Shown here: piece after piece, positions 48,830-61,698 of the stretch
Position numbering within the stretch: position 1 is the first letter of the stretch
Layout of the letters: each line of letters starts with the position of its first letter
Assembly: GCA_951230915.1 (NCBI GenBank)
Contig: OX579639.1
Location: 12,524,001-12,588,000, forward strand
Direction: 5' to 3'
DNA: 64,000 nucleotides
DNA from: Antitrichia curtipendula
Taxonomy: Eukaryota > Streptophyta > Bryopsida > Hypnales > Leucodontaceae
Program-made: the position numbers and the translations under genes
The notes under the pieces: model-generated
The model's input: only the letters and a program-made list of their open reading frames with translations
The model's database searches: none
Told to the model about the DNA's origin: nothing

Positions 48830-49736
48830 ACAAAAAAAACATTGTTGCTAAGCTAGGCTGACAAAACGGGTCCATCACTTCAACAACACTACAGTGGCAT
48901 CTCACTTGGGCAGAGAGCGCCAACGTTGAAACTCTTGCAAAGACAAAATTGAATGAAAACCATGGCCAATTAACCAACAGAGCCTACAGCAATTGAAGAC
49001 ATATGAAGAGTGGCTACAAAAGCGGAAACAACGTACAACAACCAAGTGAGAACACTTTGGTTGCAAACCCTTAACTTTGTAGAACCCTACTTCCATAAAA
49101 GAACAATGCGTGACACAAAAGTGATTTAGTGACTTGCTTGCACTAAAATGCAAAGCCGAGCCTCATGATGAACAAACACAATGACAACCAATACCTCAAA
49201 CAAGATATTTGCATTCCATACTTATTAGAAATTGTAGAGTCTTTAATGAATATAGACGTTGAAGTGGAAATTGTGCTCACCTCAATCCAAGAAGGGCTTG
49301 CCTATCACTATAATTGTTGCTCCTCAATCCACTGCAATGGAGGTCCGACAACCAAATTTGCATAAAACACTTGTACACTGCGCAGCCGCTTAGCAAAGTT
49401 TACCTCAACACAAGGAGACAAAGCACACTTTGGGCCTACTAATGAGCAAAAGCAACTTTGCCGTCTCCAGCAACAATGGCCTTCAAAACTACGACGACAC
49501 ACAAACACAAATGAAGACAACAACGCTTAGATTCCACTAGCAACGAGGACCCCACCATTACGCATGACAACGAAAGTATGAACACATTGCAATTGCTTTT
49601 CATTATGGCATGCTAATTTTGTAACAATGAAGTCACCATGAACGGTCCACTCCTTCAAATCCAAACTATACTCAACATGAGAGCCCAAACTGCTCCTCCA
49701 CTGTGAAACCAAATCACGGTTTTTTCCATCCTGCAC
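48830..49736 (-). other. Unrecognised minus-strand coding-like fragments next to the Harbinger remains
   Basis: Frames such as HVEYSLDLKEWTVHGDFIVT followed by KLACHNEKQLQCVHTFVVMR (49736-49527), then WIEEQQL after a second frame, look protein-like but broken. I do not recognise the family. Confidence 0.3.
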
Positions 49737-49739
49737 TAT

Positions 49740-52000
49740 TTTCTAGGGCTAGGTGGGAACTAGCCTTTATTATTTAACACATGAAACTCTCATTTCATAA
49801 TTGCAGGACTTTCTTGATTTCCAATAAGGTAGAACAGTCCATCATGGTCAAATGACCCATGATAGACACCTAAGGAATGGACACCTATGATAGTTTTTCT
49901 CAATTTATGAGATTTTGGGCCACAGTCAATGTCTTATCTAATACTAATGGAATAACTAGTAACCTCATTAGGAACACCCAGCTATTTCAGTGTAAATCAT
50001 TGTAGGAAATGACTTTTTAAGGCCTTCCTCGTTAGAAAATATTGTGATTTCTTTAGAAGAGTAAGGTGAACATTATGGATATAGTTGCATGTTGGTTTTT
50101 TAGAGTAGTCTACAAACTCTTTTGGACAGAACACTTCAAAAAATCATACCAAATTCATACTTTGTTGAAAAAATATAATTTCAGTCGCTTTTATTATTTC
50201 TCACACTTGTCTATATGTAGGGAATTTTTTTTTAAATCAGCCATGGCATGAAGGCAAACTAGCAATCCTGACCATAATGGGATGTTTTACCTTATCCTTC
50301 TTTGGTATATTGTTGGTATGAAAAAATTGCCCTTGGGTATGTATACTAACTGGGGTTGTTGTTTTTGGAGGGGGAAAAATACAAAAAAATAATTAGATCA
50401 ATTATTTATTTCAATCTAGAGGTGTTCACACTTAGTTTCAAAATTTATTATAGATTACAAGATTTTAATACCAAATTTTTGTTTCCAATATCAAATTGTG
50501 ATACTATATTATTAGTATGCTCCAAGTTGTATTGGTTTAGAACAAGTATTTTTCAAAGTTATTTTGCATCCTTCCATAAAAGACCTTTGTGTTGTCATAA
50601 AAATATATGTTGAACAATTTGGAAAGCAACTGCAAAACATATATAGATTGTTAAAGATTATTTCGATCTTCTTACTTTGGTAATGCTCTCTTATAGGGAT
50701 GAAGGCAAAAACAATGCCCAAAGGTAGGAAAAAATGGTGCAAATGATAGAAGTGAAGCAAGAAGTTATAACAAAGATTACAATTAAAGGGGGAAAATTCT
50801 TCCACCCCAAAAAAAGTTATATTAGGGAAGAATGGTAAAAAAACTTGAGGATTGAAAGAAGAAGAAGAAGAAGAAGGCACATTTGCAATGTAGAGAGATG
50901 GTGAAGTTGAGACCTATGTAGTACTTCAAAGCAAAATAGACAAGCACATAAAACTTAGCCAATTCCAATTATTTTAACCATTAAGTATTCCAAAGTCCAT
51001 GTTCTTAATGATGAATGCTATACTTCATGACAATATTTTGTCTAAGTATATTGTTGTTCATCCAAATTAATACATGGATCCTAATGAGATAACATTTTTC
51101 AACTAATTTCAGGAAATTGAAGAAAATAATTTATTTGTACCAACATATTGGCAATAATACATAAAAAAAAATTTTAAATCATTTAAGGAACTAATGATTA
51201 AAACATATTGTTATTGTTCCACAAAATTAGATACAACATATTCTTCCTCAAATCTTCATAAATGATTCAATTCAATTGCTAATCCATTATAATATCTCAC
51301 TACCTTGGTAATCATTTCAAATTCACCACATTTGACAATATTAAGGTATGACCACCCAATACCACCAATTATTGCAATTACTCAAAATTAGATGGAATTT
51401 GGATTGAAGTGTAATGGAAGCTCTACACAAGTGCAAAAAAACAACTATTGAAATGGAATTGGTGCACTCTGGCACAAAAGCAATGTCACCGACATTCACT
51501 TCAAAGTTCGTTTGAACGGAGCACCAACGACTGATAGCAGGTATCAAGCATAACATGTTGAAAAGAATGCAAAGAAATGGTTTATGGTTTACTTCACATA
51601 ATGACACTTGTTCACTGAAAACCACCAGTGCCTTCCTCTCATGGAATAATGTGCCTACATTCCACATTTACGGTCCTTTCGCAGCTGATGACAGTGTTGA
51701 TAGTAAAGTTAAAAATTCAGAACAGTGACAAAAACAACGGTAACTTAGCAGAAATGCTAATTCAAGGTATTCAAACGAAAGTTGACCGAGTAAAGCATTG
51801 GACATCGGAGTTCTCAATCATAGATTAAAAATACAGACGCGTGAAAACACATGCTGCAGAGCAATAAGTTCTTCCAATAAATAGAAAGCACAACATTACA
51901 ATCATTGAGCCACATGGTGCACCAAGAGTGATACCACCTTAAATAAACTACCTGAGCTGCGAAGCAAGTGATCAACCAGGGTTAAGGGAACAAAACGAGC
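49740..52000. other. AT-rich intergenic DNA, no gene seen
   Basis: No recognisable motif. The 108-residue minus-strand frame at 51667-51341 has no supporting context. Confidence 0.5.
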
Positions 52001-52009
52001 AACACAAAT

Positions 52010-52399
52010 GGATTCTCCTTGTGTTTACAACATGAATCCAGGGAGGCATAGCTGGTTCGAGCGAAGGAACACTTAATCGTTTGCTGCCTTGTGTCAGAAT
52101 GGCCAACACCACGAGTGCCATGGCCATCACTTGACCTAATCACCGCACGCACGCCGTCCATTCTTGCACTCAACCATGCCTGGACAATCATTCAAGCTCC
52201 TCCAAGACGACGGCGCATGAGCCTCGTCATTCCATCCATTAAACTTATTCTACACGAGCATCGAATCCAGCAGCCTTCATTCATCACAATGGATCAACTT
52301 GAGCTCAAAAAGCTACAAATCGACCACCTTCCCGATTCCCGTACTCGAATTCTAAACAATCCATTGTCTATGCTGTGGGCTAGCTCAGGCAAGTTCGTG
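52010..52399 (-). other. Probable 3' UTR of DHHC copy B
   Basis: Lies directly after the stop on the minus strand, with composition closer to the gene than to the AT-rich DNA below 52000. Copy A has lost this part in the gap. The long plus-strand frame over this gene (52091-53032) is antisense to the exon and not called. Confidence 0.35.
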
Positions 52400-55363
52400 T
52401 CACCGGTTGCCAGGAGGGGTGGTCTGCCCATTCAAACGCCCTTGGCTCGGACCATGACCACCCTCACCAGAAGACATCGCAAGAATGTCGGGAGTGATCT
52501 CCCAACTGCCACTCTTGCGGCTCGACCGACGGGGATGAGAAACGCTCTGAGAAACGGTTTGACGACCGTGCTCCACGGGATTCGAGTCAAACGTGTCCTT
52601 CATTTCATAGCCAAGCTCGCTCCCAGTGCTCACGCGACCACCAGCCATCTCCACCTCACCACCCTCGCCAACAGTCTCATCAGCATTCGGCCAAGTCGCC
52701 TTGTAACCTTGCTCCAAATCAGGGACTTTACTACCACCGGATCCTTGCATTTCGCCGATACTCAAACGCTTCTGGAAAGCACCCATCTGACCAGGACCAG
52801 ATTCAGGAACTCGACTTCGGAACTGATTCTTAGAACGCGGAATCTTCGTGCAGAAAATCTCGTTGAAGTTGCTGCAACAACCCTGATTATAAGGATTCAC
52901 CTTGTTGTCGTAACGGTAACGGAAGTTCTCATAAGTGGTCTGCACAGAAAACGGACAGGCTCAGAGTCAGGACTCTCACGGCACATACAAACGACGAGAA
53001 CCAGGCAACGAAGGGACGAATACTCATCGTAAGTCACGTGACCGAGGCGCAGAAAAAACACGAACCTGGTTGGTACCAATGAGGTACAGATGGAACACGG
53101 TCAGTCCACCCACGAACCACACGCAGATGAACGAGTAAACCATCAGGACAATCGAAGCCGGAGATCGAGAAAGGGCACGCCACACCGAACGATGGCCCTC
53201 ATCCATCAAGATCTTGATGTACAGTGCACACATCGCAAAGACATAGATACACAACAGCGAAGTCGAAGACACGAACATGAAAAAAAAACGATAATTCCTC
53301 TGCACGCACCATGCAACCAAAACAGTCAGACATCAGCAACAACAATCCAAAACACTTCCACAGAAACACTCATAGTACATTGAGTAGGAATGCAAACAAA
53401 AAGAACAAAGACTTCACGATCTGGGAATCACAGCGCTCACGATACCAACCATGTCCCACACAAACGAGACTCCCGTCACAACTGGTGCTGCAGAAATGCA
53501 TACCTGGCCAATGCATTGTCCAACCCAAGGACAATGGTGGTCAAACCGTTGAACACAATTATTGCATATGGAGCAGTGAGAACAACGAGGAGGACGATAC
53601 AGCATGCAAGTGTCACAGTACTTCGTCTTCACGGCGACACCGTTCACAATCACATCCTTGGTTCGAGGCAGGCGCGAGCGGGGGGTTTGTCCTCCTCCCC
53701 AGGTTTCTGCTGGAGAAGAGCCTTGTTCAAAGTCATCTTCGGGTTCAGGGGGATGAGAATTGCGAGGGATAATTCCTGGATCTCTTCCGGAGGTCAACAG
53801 CAGCAATACCAGAACCTGATCCAAGTGCATGCCGAATGCGCGTCAGTTCACTTACATCAAGGAAACCCTGCTACGACACTCCGAAAATACAAAGATGATT
53901 TCAGGAGTGGAGGACTTACGTAAACTGTGTAAATGACAGCAATCGCAACAATTGCGCTTCCCCCACTGTGGTCATAATGATGAATGAGGTGACGACCAAC
54001 AAAAACACAGAAACACACGAGTGGCGCCACGATCAAGAAAATTGTGACCGCCAGCGACCTCACATCTGGTCCAAAGATCAATCTGCCGCATAGAAAGAAT
54101 CTCTGCACATCAAACAATTCCACTATTAGACACTGATGAATTCAAAGCTATCGCACCGCAGAATATAGGTCTATAGAGACACGCTGAATTTAGGAAACGA
54201 GATCTCCATACGCTCAACCCCCAATAATGACACTCCCTCGGAGAGAAATGATCTTCCTCCTCAGGTAATCAGATTGCGACAGTAGGATTTTGTCCAATCA
54301 GATGCGTACTCAATAGGAGAGACTCTCAGGATATACAGGGAATGTGCAATCACAGAGAGTGTCGTCGGAGGGGGTTGAGTGAACGATAGTGCACAAGATG
54401 ATGTAGAGTCAAATTCACATTCCGAATACGGTCCTCTATGCCCATGATTCACATTTACATTCGATGTAAAGGTTATCGTCCGATGAAAGCCCTCCCTACA
54501 ATTCCATTCCGTACTCGCAGGGAATTCAAATACTTTCAAAACCCGAATCTAACGAGTAATCGCATATGCCAGTTTCTTAATGCAGGAGCACATTCCCACA
54601 ATTCCCTAGAACAGTACCCTACCCTACCCTACCCTACCCTAAAAATCCGGAGAGAATCTCAGACAGCATCTTTTCTCCCGATGTGACTGCCAGATTGAGT
54701 TTTACGGTGTTGCATAGACAGCGATTTTGGCGTGTTTATACGATCATTTTCGTAACAGAAGAATCACATCCAACAGCGAACATGATCACATGTAACTAAG
54801 AGTCTTTGGAACAAGAAAAAAATGTAACCCCTTCCCTGCAAGTCTGATTTCCACTATAGCTATATTGTCTGTAATTCTCCTGGAATAGTCCAATTCGGAA
54901 ATCCATATGCCCCTCAAAGGCGACCGTTGCAACCCTTACTCCGCCATAATAGGCACAGAACGCGGGAATCCTCCGCATATACTCATTGATTGAGCTACCA
55001 CACAAATCATACAGATGCCACAATCGAACACCCAACATCTCACATTCCAACGCGTCTTTTAAAACTCCCTCACACTCCTATAACACCTCTTCCAATATTT
55101 TCCAAAATCACAGATCCTGATTAACAAACTCTCACACCTCCAGAATCCACAGAACAGATAATTCCAGCAGTTCAAAAAATCCATAACAATAAACACATGA
55201 CCAAGACTCCGGCAGCAGCTCACGCACACTCCACACAAAAAAACAGATGGAACAAAGAACCGAACAAGCTTACATTGCTTCCCTTCCACACTTGATACAC
55301 TCGCTTCCCCATCCCGCCCTGCTGCTTGGGAGCAGCAGTACTAGGGTTTGGGTTTTCCCCCAT
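52400..55363 (-). CDS. PAT: DHHC palmitoyltransferase, copy B (complete)
   Basis: Five coding exons on the minus strand: 55363-55274, 54102-53920, 53815-53504, 53299-53066 and 52939-52400, all in phase with GT-AG introns, giving 452 residues. The start is the ATG at 55363 ([12 protein letters not shown]). Seen: VYQVWKGSN before the first membrane segment (about 46-66), a second (79-101), DPG at 103-105, the Cys-rich domain from C158 to the DHHC at 183-186 (C186 is the expected acyl-accepting Cys), two further membrane segments (200-224 and 245-270), TTYE at 274-277 and [16 protein letters not shown] after it. This is the full layout of plant protein S-acyltransferases, which act in endomembranes or the plasma membrane. 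The C-terminal tail is Ser/Gly/Pro-rich and likely cytosolic. Length is normal for the family. No defect seen. Confidence 0.93.
54608..54641. repeat. Short (TACCC)n tract in intron 1 of DHHC copy B
   Basis: Five or more units of TACCC (CCTACCCTACC) that are absent from intron 1 of copy A. Similar to, but not the same as, the plant telomere unit CCCTAAA. Confidence 0.8.
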
Positions 55364-56040
55364 CGCGTCCCCCTGACGAAACTCGATACCAAAAAAACTC
55401 CGTCGGTAGCGTTCTGCTTGTTGTGGCGAGTCGCTTCGGTCCTACCCGCCAACCGCCATACCGCGTCCCCTCCCCTCCCCTCCCCTCCCCGGCCCTCCCC
55501 TGGTCCTTTCGCCCAAGCTCTGTGATTCAGAGCTTGAGAAATAGTCTGTAGTCTAAGGTAAGCGTGGCCATTTCTGGCAGGCAGCCTACGAGACGCACCA
55601 TGCGCGGAAAGATTGGAAACGAGGAAGAAGAGCAATTGAGGAAAAGGGGAGCACGAGCCAGGTGAGGGAGGGAAAGGAGTTCGACTAGGGACGACCGACG
55701 GAGCGAAGCAACACCACGGGAAGGAAAGGAGAGAGCAGGCAAGACAGGCAGGCAAGGACGGGGAAGCGGGGGAGCCAGTCTGGTCGAACGCCAGCACCCG
55801 CTTCCGTCTCTTTCGGACGAATGGACGACAGGACAATGGACGAACGGAGTATGTATGAACGAACGAAATTTCCCCGACGGAGGACTGTTCCACTCTGTTC
55901 GTTCGTCGGTTTCTCCATCGTGCCTCCGTCTGACTGAGTGGGGGGAGTTCTCATCATTTTGGAGAGTTCGCATCGTGTTGGAAGCCATGATCTTAGAGCC
56001 TCCATCCTTTCACGGCAAAAAGTATTACTTTAAATGATTT
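55364..56040 (-). promoter_or_regulatory. GC-rich 5' flank of DHHC copy B
   Basis: Begins at the ATG and runs through a (CCCCT)n tract at 55468-55497 and the block AATAGTCTGTAGTCTAAGGT shared with copy A's flank. Both flanks carry a motif near GGCAGGCAGCCTA and a run of short direct repeats. It fits promoter and 5' UTR. A small frame (MRGKIGNEEEEQ) upstream is unproven. Confidence 0.5.
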
Positions 56041-59000
56041 TTCACAAGGCTCACTTGTAAACTAAGTTAGTTCCCCACTTTGTCTTTCCATATCTATATA
56101 TAATATTTGGATATCCATTATTGCTTGGCACTCTCATTGGTAGAAGGTACTTTTTTTTGCACGAAAGTTGCAGAAACTATAACAATAACAATCCTTGGCG
56201 AATTTCGTTCATGAAGAGGATGGTAGAGAGTTGCAAGGGCCCAACATGATGGTGTTTTGAATGCTTACTTGGCATTTTCAGAGCTTGTGTGCTTGCAGTG
56301 GGGAGATATTGTAGGGCGGACTCTACATTGGCCTTCTCAAGGCTCTTTCTGTGAAATGGTGGGGATGCTCTTAGGACATATCATAGGAATGAACTTGAAG
56401 GTAGAAGGCAGAGCTTGACGCTCAAAGGGGGCACCGTGATATGTCTGGAGGCTTGTGATTCCAACTAAATTAATCCCTAAAAACTCCTAAGTCTATATTG
56501 TGGATGATGAATATAGTTATGTTGACCAAATCACTCTTCATTCATCCCAAGTATAATTGGAATCTTTATAAGACAAGCTTCCTTGATGGTCACTTTAATA
56601 GAAATGAGGTCAATAACATATTTGTACAAAGATAGAAGTAAAGTAGTGTAAATTCTTGTTTGAAATGTACTCCCAATTTTCACGAGAGTCTATGGTCGGT
56701 TACAAAAGTATTTATTTTAGCACTTTGAAAAATTGTAGTTTATTCATGTGGTGTACCAAAAATGCATTCTAAGATCATCTAAAATCCCCATTTGACTACC
56801 AACAAGCCCCCACAAAATGTTTTTCAATATAGTAATGAGATTTTAGACGTTACCTTAAAAGATATGAAATGATTTGGGTTAGATGCCAAGTCTACTTGTC
56901 ATTGATTTCAAGAAAAATTTACTGAAAACTATTTCAAGAAGTTTAACCTCTCCAAATCAATTATCGGCTCTTAAATGGGCACTTCATGGACCTCCTAAAG
57001 TAGGGCCTCTAAATGCCACAAAGTTTATCTACAGAGATGCCTTTAGCAGATGACAATAGTCCGCAGTTGGCAATGAAAATTTAAAATGGGAACAATAGCA
57101 TCGATTGTTTAGTATTGGGCAGTACAACATTTATTTTAATTTTAGAGACAGTGCTGATTTCATATGCAGCAAAAGTATAACTCATAAGTTAGCAGAAAGC
57201 CCCACAACCAGACAGCAATACAACAAGTTTTACATGCAAAGTAAGCATAAAAAAGAGAAGCCTATTCCCACCCAAATTAGCAATTTTAAAATATCTTGGG
57301 ACTAACTCCGAGATAGGTACATATTTTTTCTAAGATGGGCACATATTTTTTCAGAGGTGTGCGCTTGTTTCACAAACGAAATCCAAGTGGAATTATAAAT
57401 TTTCAATTAAAATTGTAATTTCTATGAATTTTTGAAGTGCTCTGTCTAAAATTACTAAACCAATCATAGAGTGGAGTCGTGAACATCCTATAATCACTCT
57501 CCTATATATTCAATGGTACTTGAGTGTTTACCATTAATGGATTGACACATTATCCCTTGTTGGCATTAATGTAATGATTGTGTCAGAAAATGAATGGATT
57601 TAGAGGTTGGACTGGATGGAAAAGGGGCAAAAAGTAGGATGATAAAAATAGGCAATGAACAAAACTGGACTAGTCTACCTTAATAGGAAAGTAGACCAAG
57701 AGATGAGAGTGAATGAGGTTGAAAATTGGCTAATTTATGACCGTGTGACAAATTGTACATTCCAGTTGTCTATGTAGATTGTTTGCTTGAGGAAACTAGG
57801 AAGGATAGATTGGACTAGAGTTCGAGATACGGTATTTTTTGAGTTTTATCAACTATTTTCCTTTAATTCCCATATTGAGTTGTTTTTTCTCTATTTTTTT
57901 ACTCCAAATATAAATTTTGAAGAGTTTCTCATCGGGGGGGGGGGGGGGGGGGGGAGGGGGGGGTGTCTAATGTTTTCAAATTGCAACATGTTTTTTCCCA
58001 ATTCCAATGGCTAACAATGAACTGAGGTAGAACCACCCATTCTTGACCAAAGAGACATACCCAAGATGTAGGGTGCAACTATTTCTAACTAAAGTTGGAA
58101 TAGATTTACAACCCAAGCTTGAAATGTATTTTTTTCTCATTTTCAAGGTTGGAACTAAAAAGGCCATAATACATGTCCCTAAGTGTCATAAAGTGTGTGG
58201 GAAGTGTTGATTGGGAAAGTAGTTTCTTGATTGATCAAAATTGGAAGACTCTAGACACTAGCTATGAGTTTAGAACACTCTAGGGCTCCCAAAATTCATA
58301 GTAATTTCAATTTTGGGAATAAAATTATGAAAAATTCACAGTCCCAATATTTCTTATCTCTCTATACAAGTAAAATTTGTATTGTCTCACATTGCTCCTC
58401 ATTTGTCCTAAAATCACTTAAAAGATTGGGTATGAGTAATTCTATCTTAATTGATAGTTCTCCCTAAACATTAGATTGGACCATTAGAAGATGATTTGTA
58501 AGGATTGTGCAAAGATATAAACAATATTCTTTCAGTATCTTGGTAAAAATGATGTATCATCCATGGATTGATTTCAACATTGATGTTGGTTTTGGAACCT
58601 TCTACCACGTGAAAACATAAGGATTTACAGAAGCATCTCCATTACACATGAAATGTACACTTGGATTTTTATACATCACATGAATCTAACAATTTAGCTA
58701 TTGCCAATTTCAATTTAGACAAAATTGACTAGTAAGAAGTTGGTATTATAGGAAATAAATCCATAAATTATTATGATTGAGAAGATGCAACCGATGACCA
58801 TTGAAAAGAACCTAGTCCATTTTCACAAAAGGAGGAAATAAATTGGAGGAGTTCCAAGAGTTTTCCAAACATTGATAAGGGCCTATTTACACCTAAAAAC
58901 TTGGAAGATAGCTATTGTACCAATCCAAAGTTCCAATCAAAACACTCCATTTCTTGGGACTCCAACCCAAAATTTTTATGGTATAAACGGGCCCTAAGTC

Positions 59001-59800
59001 TTCCACAGCCAGCAAAAAGAGTTAAATAATTACTTCCAAATTCCCTGATACTGATCAATGCAATTATTGACATTAATTTTATATTCATTCTTTTGAATCA
59101 ATCCCATCCAAACTCATCCATTTCAATCCCTGTGAACCTTTATGGAACAGTTTCTGCAATGCCAAGTTCTCAGCAAGGTACAGTTATCCAATGATATTCA
59201 CACGCACTGACTCAACGTACACCTGCAGCAAAAAAATCTTCAATGTAAGGTAGACTAACTAAATAATTAATAACTCCTGCTTGCACTTGGATTCTCAACT
59301 CTCTGATCCCCTTGAGAAAGAGACAAAAAAGAATGCTTCACTGAATCAATTCTGTGTAACTTAAAGACATCTGGCTATTAATTAATTCTATTTCATACAT
59401 CTGTTGGCGAGCTTCTAGGTAGTTGAGCGTAGTACTAAACCCCTTAATAAGAATGTTGCTGTTTTCTATACGCTCTCCCCTGTTGCAATCCAGGGAAATG
59501 ATCGAAAGCAGAGCTCAAAACCATGAGAATGATAAGGTAGGCACCCCCCAAAATGGCACCTGACCTTAAAGCCCCATCTACAGGTTGTGTACATTTCCAA
59601 AATCAGTTATGTACCTATTTGGATGGAGCACTTTCAGAAACAAACTTTGACCCTTAATAACTTTTGCATACGATGTCCAAATGCCACATTCTCTGATGCG
59701 TTGGAACCTCCTTTCACTTGCCAACAAGAATATATGAAAATTTGACCAGTCTAATAGTAGTAACTAGGCTCAGTAGCAAAAAGTGGTGGTTTTGGGTGTA
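56041..59800. other. AT-rich intergenic DNA, no gene seen
   Basis: No recognisable protein motif on either strand. Contains one G-homopolymer tract (57934-57963). The rest looks like decayed repeat DNA. Confidence 0.5.
57934..57963. repeat. G-homopolymer tract (G21 A G8)
   Basis: Twenty-one G, one A, then eight G. Such a tract is a likely site of sequencing length error and may form G-quadruplex. Confidence 0.95.
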
Positions 59801-60147
59801 CCCACCTTATACATAAGGGGAAATTGAGTAGCACATGAATCCCATTCAAGCTGTAAATTTCAGACCAACTCACAGACATACCAGTGATCAACTGAGAATT
59901 TTTGGGGAATTTTTTAACGTTTGTAGAGGATCAAATAAATTCAATATACAGACAACATACGCCAGCACTTTTGGAGGGCAACATCCTGAAGGGGTTACCG
60001 GTATTCAGTTTGCACCACCTATCTTCTTCCATTTTGAAAGTCCAATTTGGTGTCGTCCTTCATTCTGAAATCTTTGGGCATCTTGAAGTTTCTTCTTTTT
60101 CCACTTCAGTAGTAAACCTGAAAACAGAAGAGCCAAAAAATTGCAAC

Positions 60148-61698
60148 CTATTTCACAACTGATTGAACCATCCTGAGACCTTCTTGGGTTAGAAAAATAA
60201 TAATAATAACAAAAATAATAATAATAACAAAAATAATGCTGGTAATCATCTGCATAATTCGTTCTATTACAGCTCACCTTGTTGATTCGGTTGTGTATTG
60301 CTTTGCTTGACCTCGGCCAAGCGTTGAGAAAGTTCTGTAGACCGCTTATACCGAGCAGCGCTCAACATCTTCGTGCGTTTGATTTCCACCTCGGTTTCCG
60401 CTTGGAGTTCCTTCACCTTCAATTTCTCAGAAAGCCACAAAATTAACTCCTTTTTAATGATACAGATTGATATTTAACTTATAAACCGATTCTGGCTAAG
60501 GTCAAAGATCGACCAAATAAGCAATTTGCGCATGTTTTGTATTATAAAACTCTCTAAGTGTTTGTTGGACCTTGTTGGACCTTATTGGAAGTCAACAGAG
60601 TCAACAATAAAACTCTCTAAGTGTTTGTTGGACCTTGTTGGACGTTGTTGGAAGTCAACAGAGTCAACAATAAAACTCTCTAAGTGTTTATTGGACCTTG
60701 TTGGACCTTGTTGGAAGTCAACAGAGTCAACAGAGGATTCTCTTCAACTCTCTTTGCAAGCATTTTTCTGGACACTATATGAATAAACTATGAATTCTCA
60801 AAGTCCAGTGGATTTTCATAATTCATTCAATTATTGTGAGACAATATCACCATTTGCACGTGTTTTGTATTACAAGTAGAACCTCTCTTAGTGCATGGTG
60901 CCGGGACTATGCATTAAGAGAGGTTCATGCATTTAGAGAGGCCACCTATTGTCTGCAAATTTTCCATCTTGAAACACGCCCAGTCTCACCTATTGTCTGT
61001 AAACTCTCTTATTGCATATTATGCACTAAGAGAGGTTCTACCTCTTTAAAACTCTCTAAGATTTTGTTGAACCTTGATGGTAGTCAAAAGAGGATTCTCT
61101 TCAATTTTCTTTGCAAGCAGTTTTCTAGACACTGTATGAATAAAATTCGAATTCTCAAAGTCCTATAGATTTTCATAATTCATTCAATTACTGTGAGACA
61201 GTCTCACCATTGATATTCAAACTCTTAGCACTACTTGAATTCACTAACTTGGGTTACATTTGCGAGTCCTAGAACTGAGTTTGCGAAGGTCACCTCTTCA
61301 ATCAGATGAAAGGGCATCAAAGCACGACGCAGTTTGTAGGAAGCCTTCATACGCTCCAACTCTTCCTTGGAGTGATATATCTGTTCTGTGTAACGTCCAC
61401 CTGCAGTACGTGAGTGGTCACCCACATTCATTTTTCAAACCTAAAAACTCAAACAGTAACAGTGCAAGTAAAACAGTGTCGGTTTCATCAGAATGACAAG
61501 TGAGAGAACGTGGGACTCACTCGTAGCGACCGCTTTCACCCGATCTGGAAGAGAAGCTGCTCTGAAGTCCAAGGGCGCCAGAATCAAGTACATCACGCAG
61601 AGCGACACCAACAAGTTGCCGGCGCACACCACCCAGGTAGCTTTCCTGTAGGAAACTCGGAAGATCCTTCCCTGGCAGAGGTTTTTCACAATTGCCAT
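60148..61698 (-). CDS. Membrane-anchored plant protein of unknown function, 178 residues
   Basis: Four coding exons on the minus strand fit in phase: 61698-61521, 61400-61249, 60449-60278 and 60182-60148, giving 178 residues with a TAG at 60150-60148. The start is the ATG at 61698. The N-terminus MAIVKNLCQGRIFRVSYRK is basic and is followed by a single hydrophobic segment (about residues 22-42, WVVCAGNLLVSLCVMYLIL), which looks like a signal anchor. Next come TEQIYHSKEELERMKASYKL, LMPFHLIEEV and a Lys/Glu-rich helical part (KLKVKELQAETEVEIKRTKM). The layout resembles a conserved plant protein I know only as uncharacterised. The third intron boundary (exon 2 to 3) and the 12-codon last exon are best guesses from phase. 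No function is assigned. Confidence 0.6.
60545..60733. repeat. 63-bp tandem repeat, three copies, in an intron
   Basis: Units start at 60545, 60608 and 60671 (TAAAACTCTCTAAGTGTTTG), differing at a few bases. It lies in intron 2 of the 178-residue gene. A divergent partial unit appears at 61047. Confidence 0.92.
60876..61041. mobile_element. MITE with 21-bp perfect inverted ends in the intron
   Basis: The left end reads GTAGAACCTCTCTTAGTG, and the right end is its exact reverse complement over 21 bp. Length is 166 bp. Compared with the duplicate copy of the surrounding segment, the sequence GTATTA is followed directly by the repeat there, so the MITE appears inserted between TTACAA and TTTAAA. 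A TTA target duplication of the Harbinger/Tourist kind is possible but the ends are ragged. Confidence 0.6.

Larger units (their letters stand above)
60521..61212. repeat. Segmental direct duplication inside intron 2
   Basis: The text TTTGCGCATGTTTTGTATTA at 60524 recurs at about 60854 (TTTGCACGTGTTTTGTATTA), and the block GAGGATTCTCTTCAACTCTC (60736) recurs at about 61090, followed by similar text in each case. The second copy has only one repeat unit and a MITE inserted. Confidence 0.65.

Noticed and set aside
52091..53032. 313-residue plus-strand frame
   Set aside because: It runs antisense across the last two exons of DHHC copy B, whose splice sites and motifs are clear on the minus strand.
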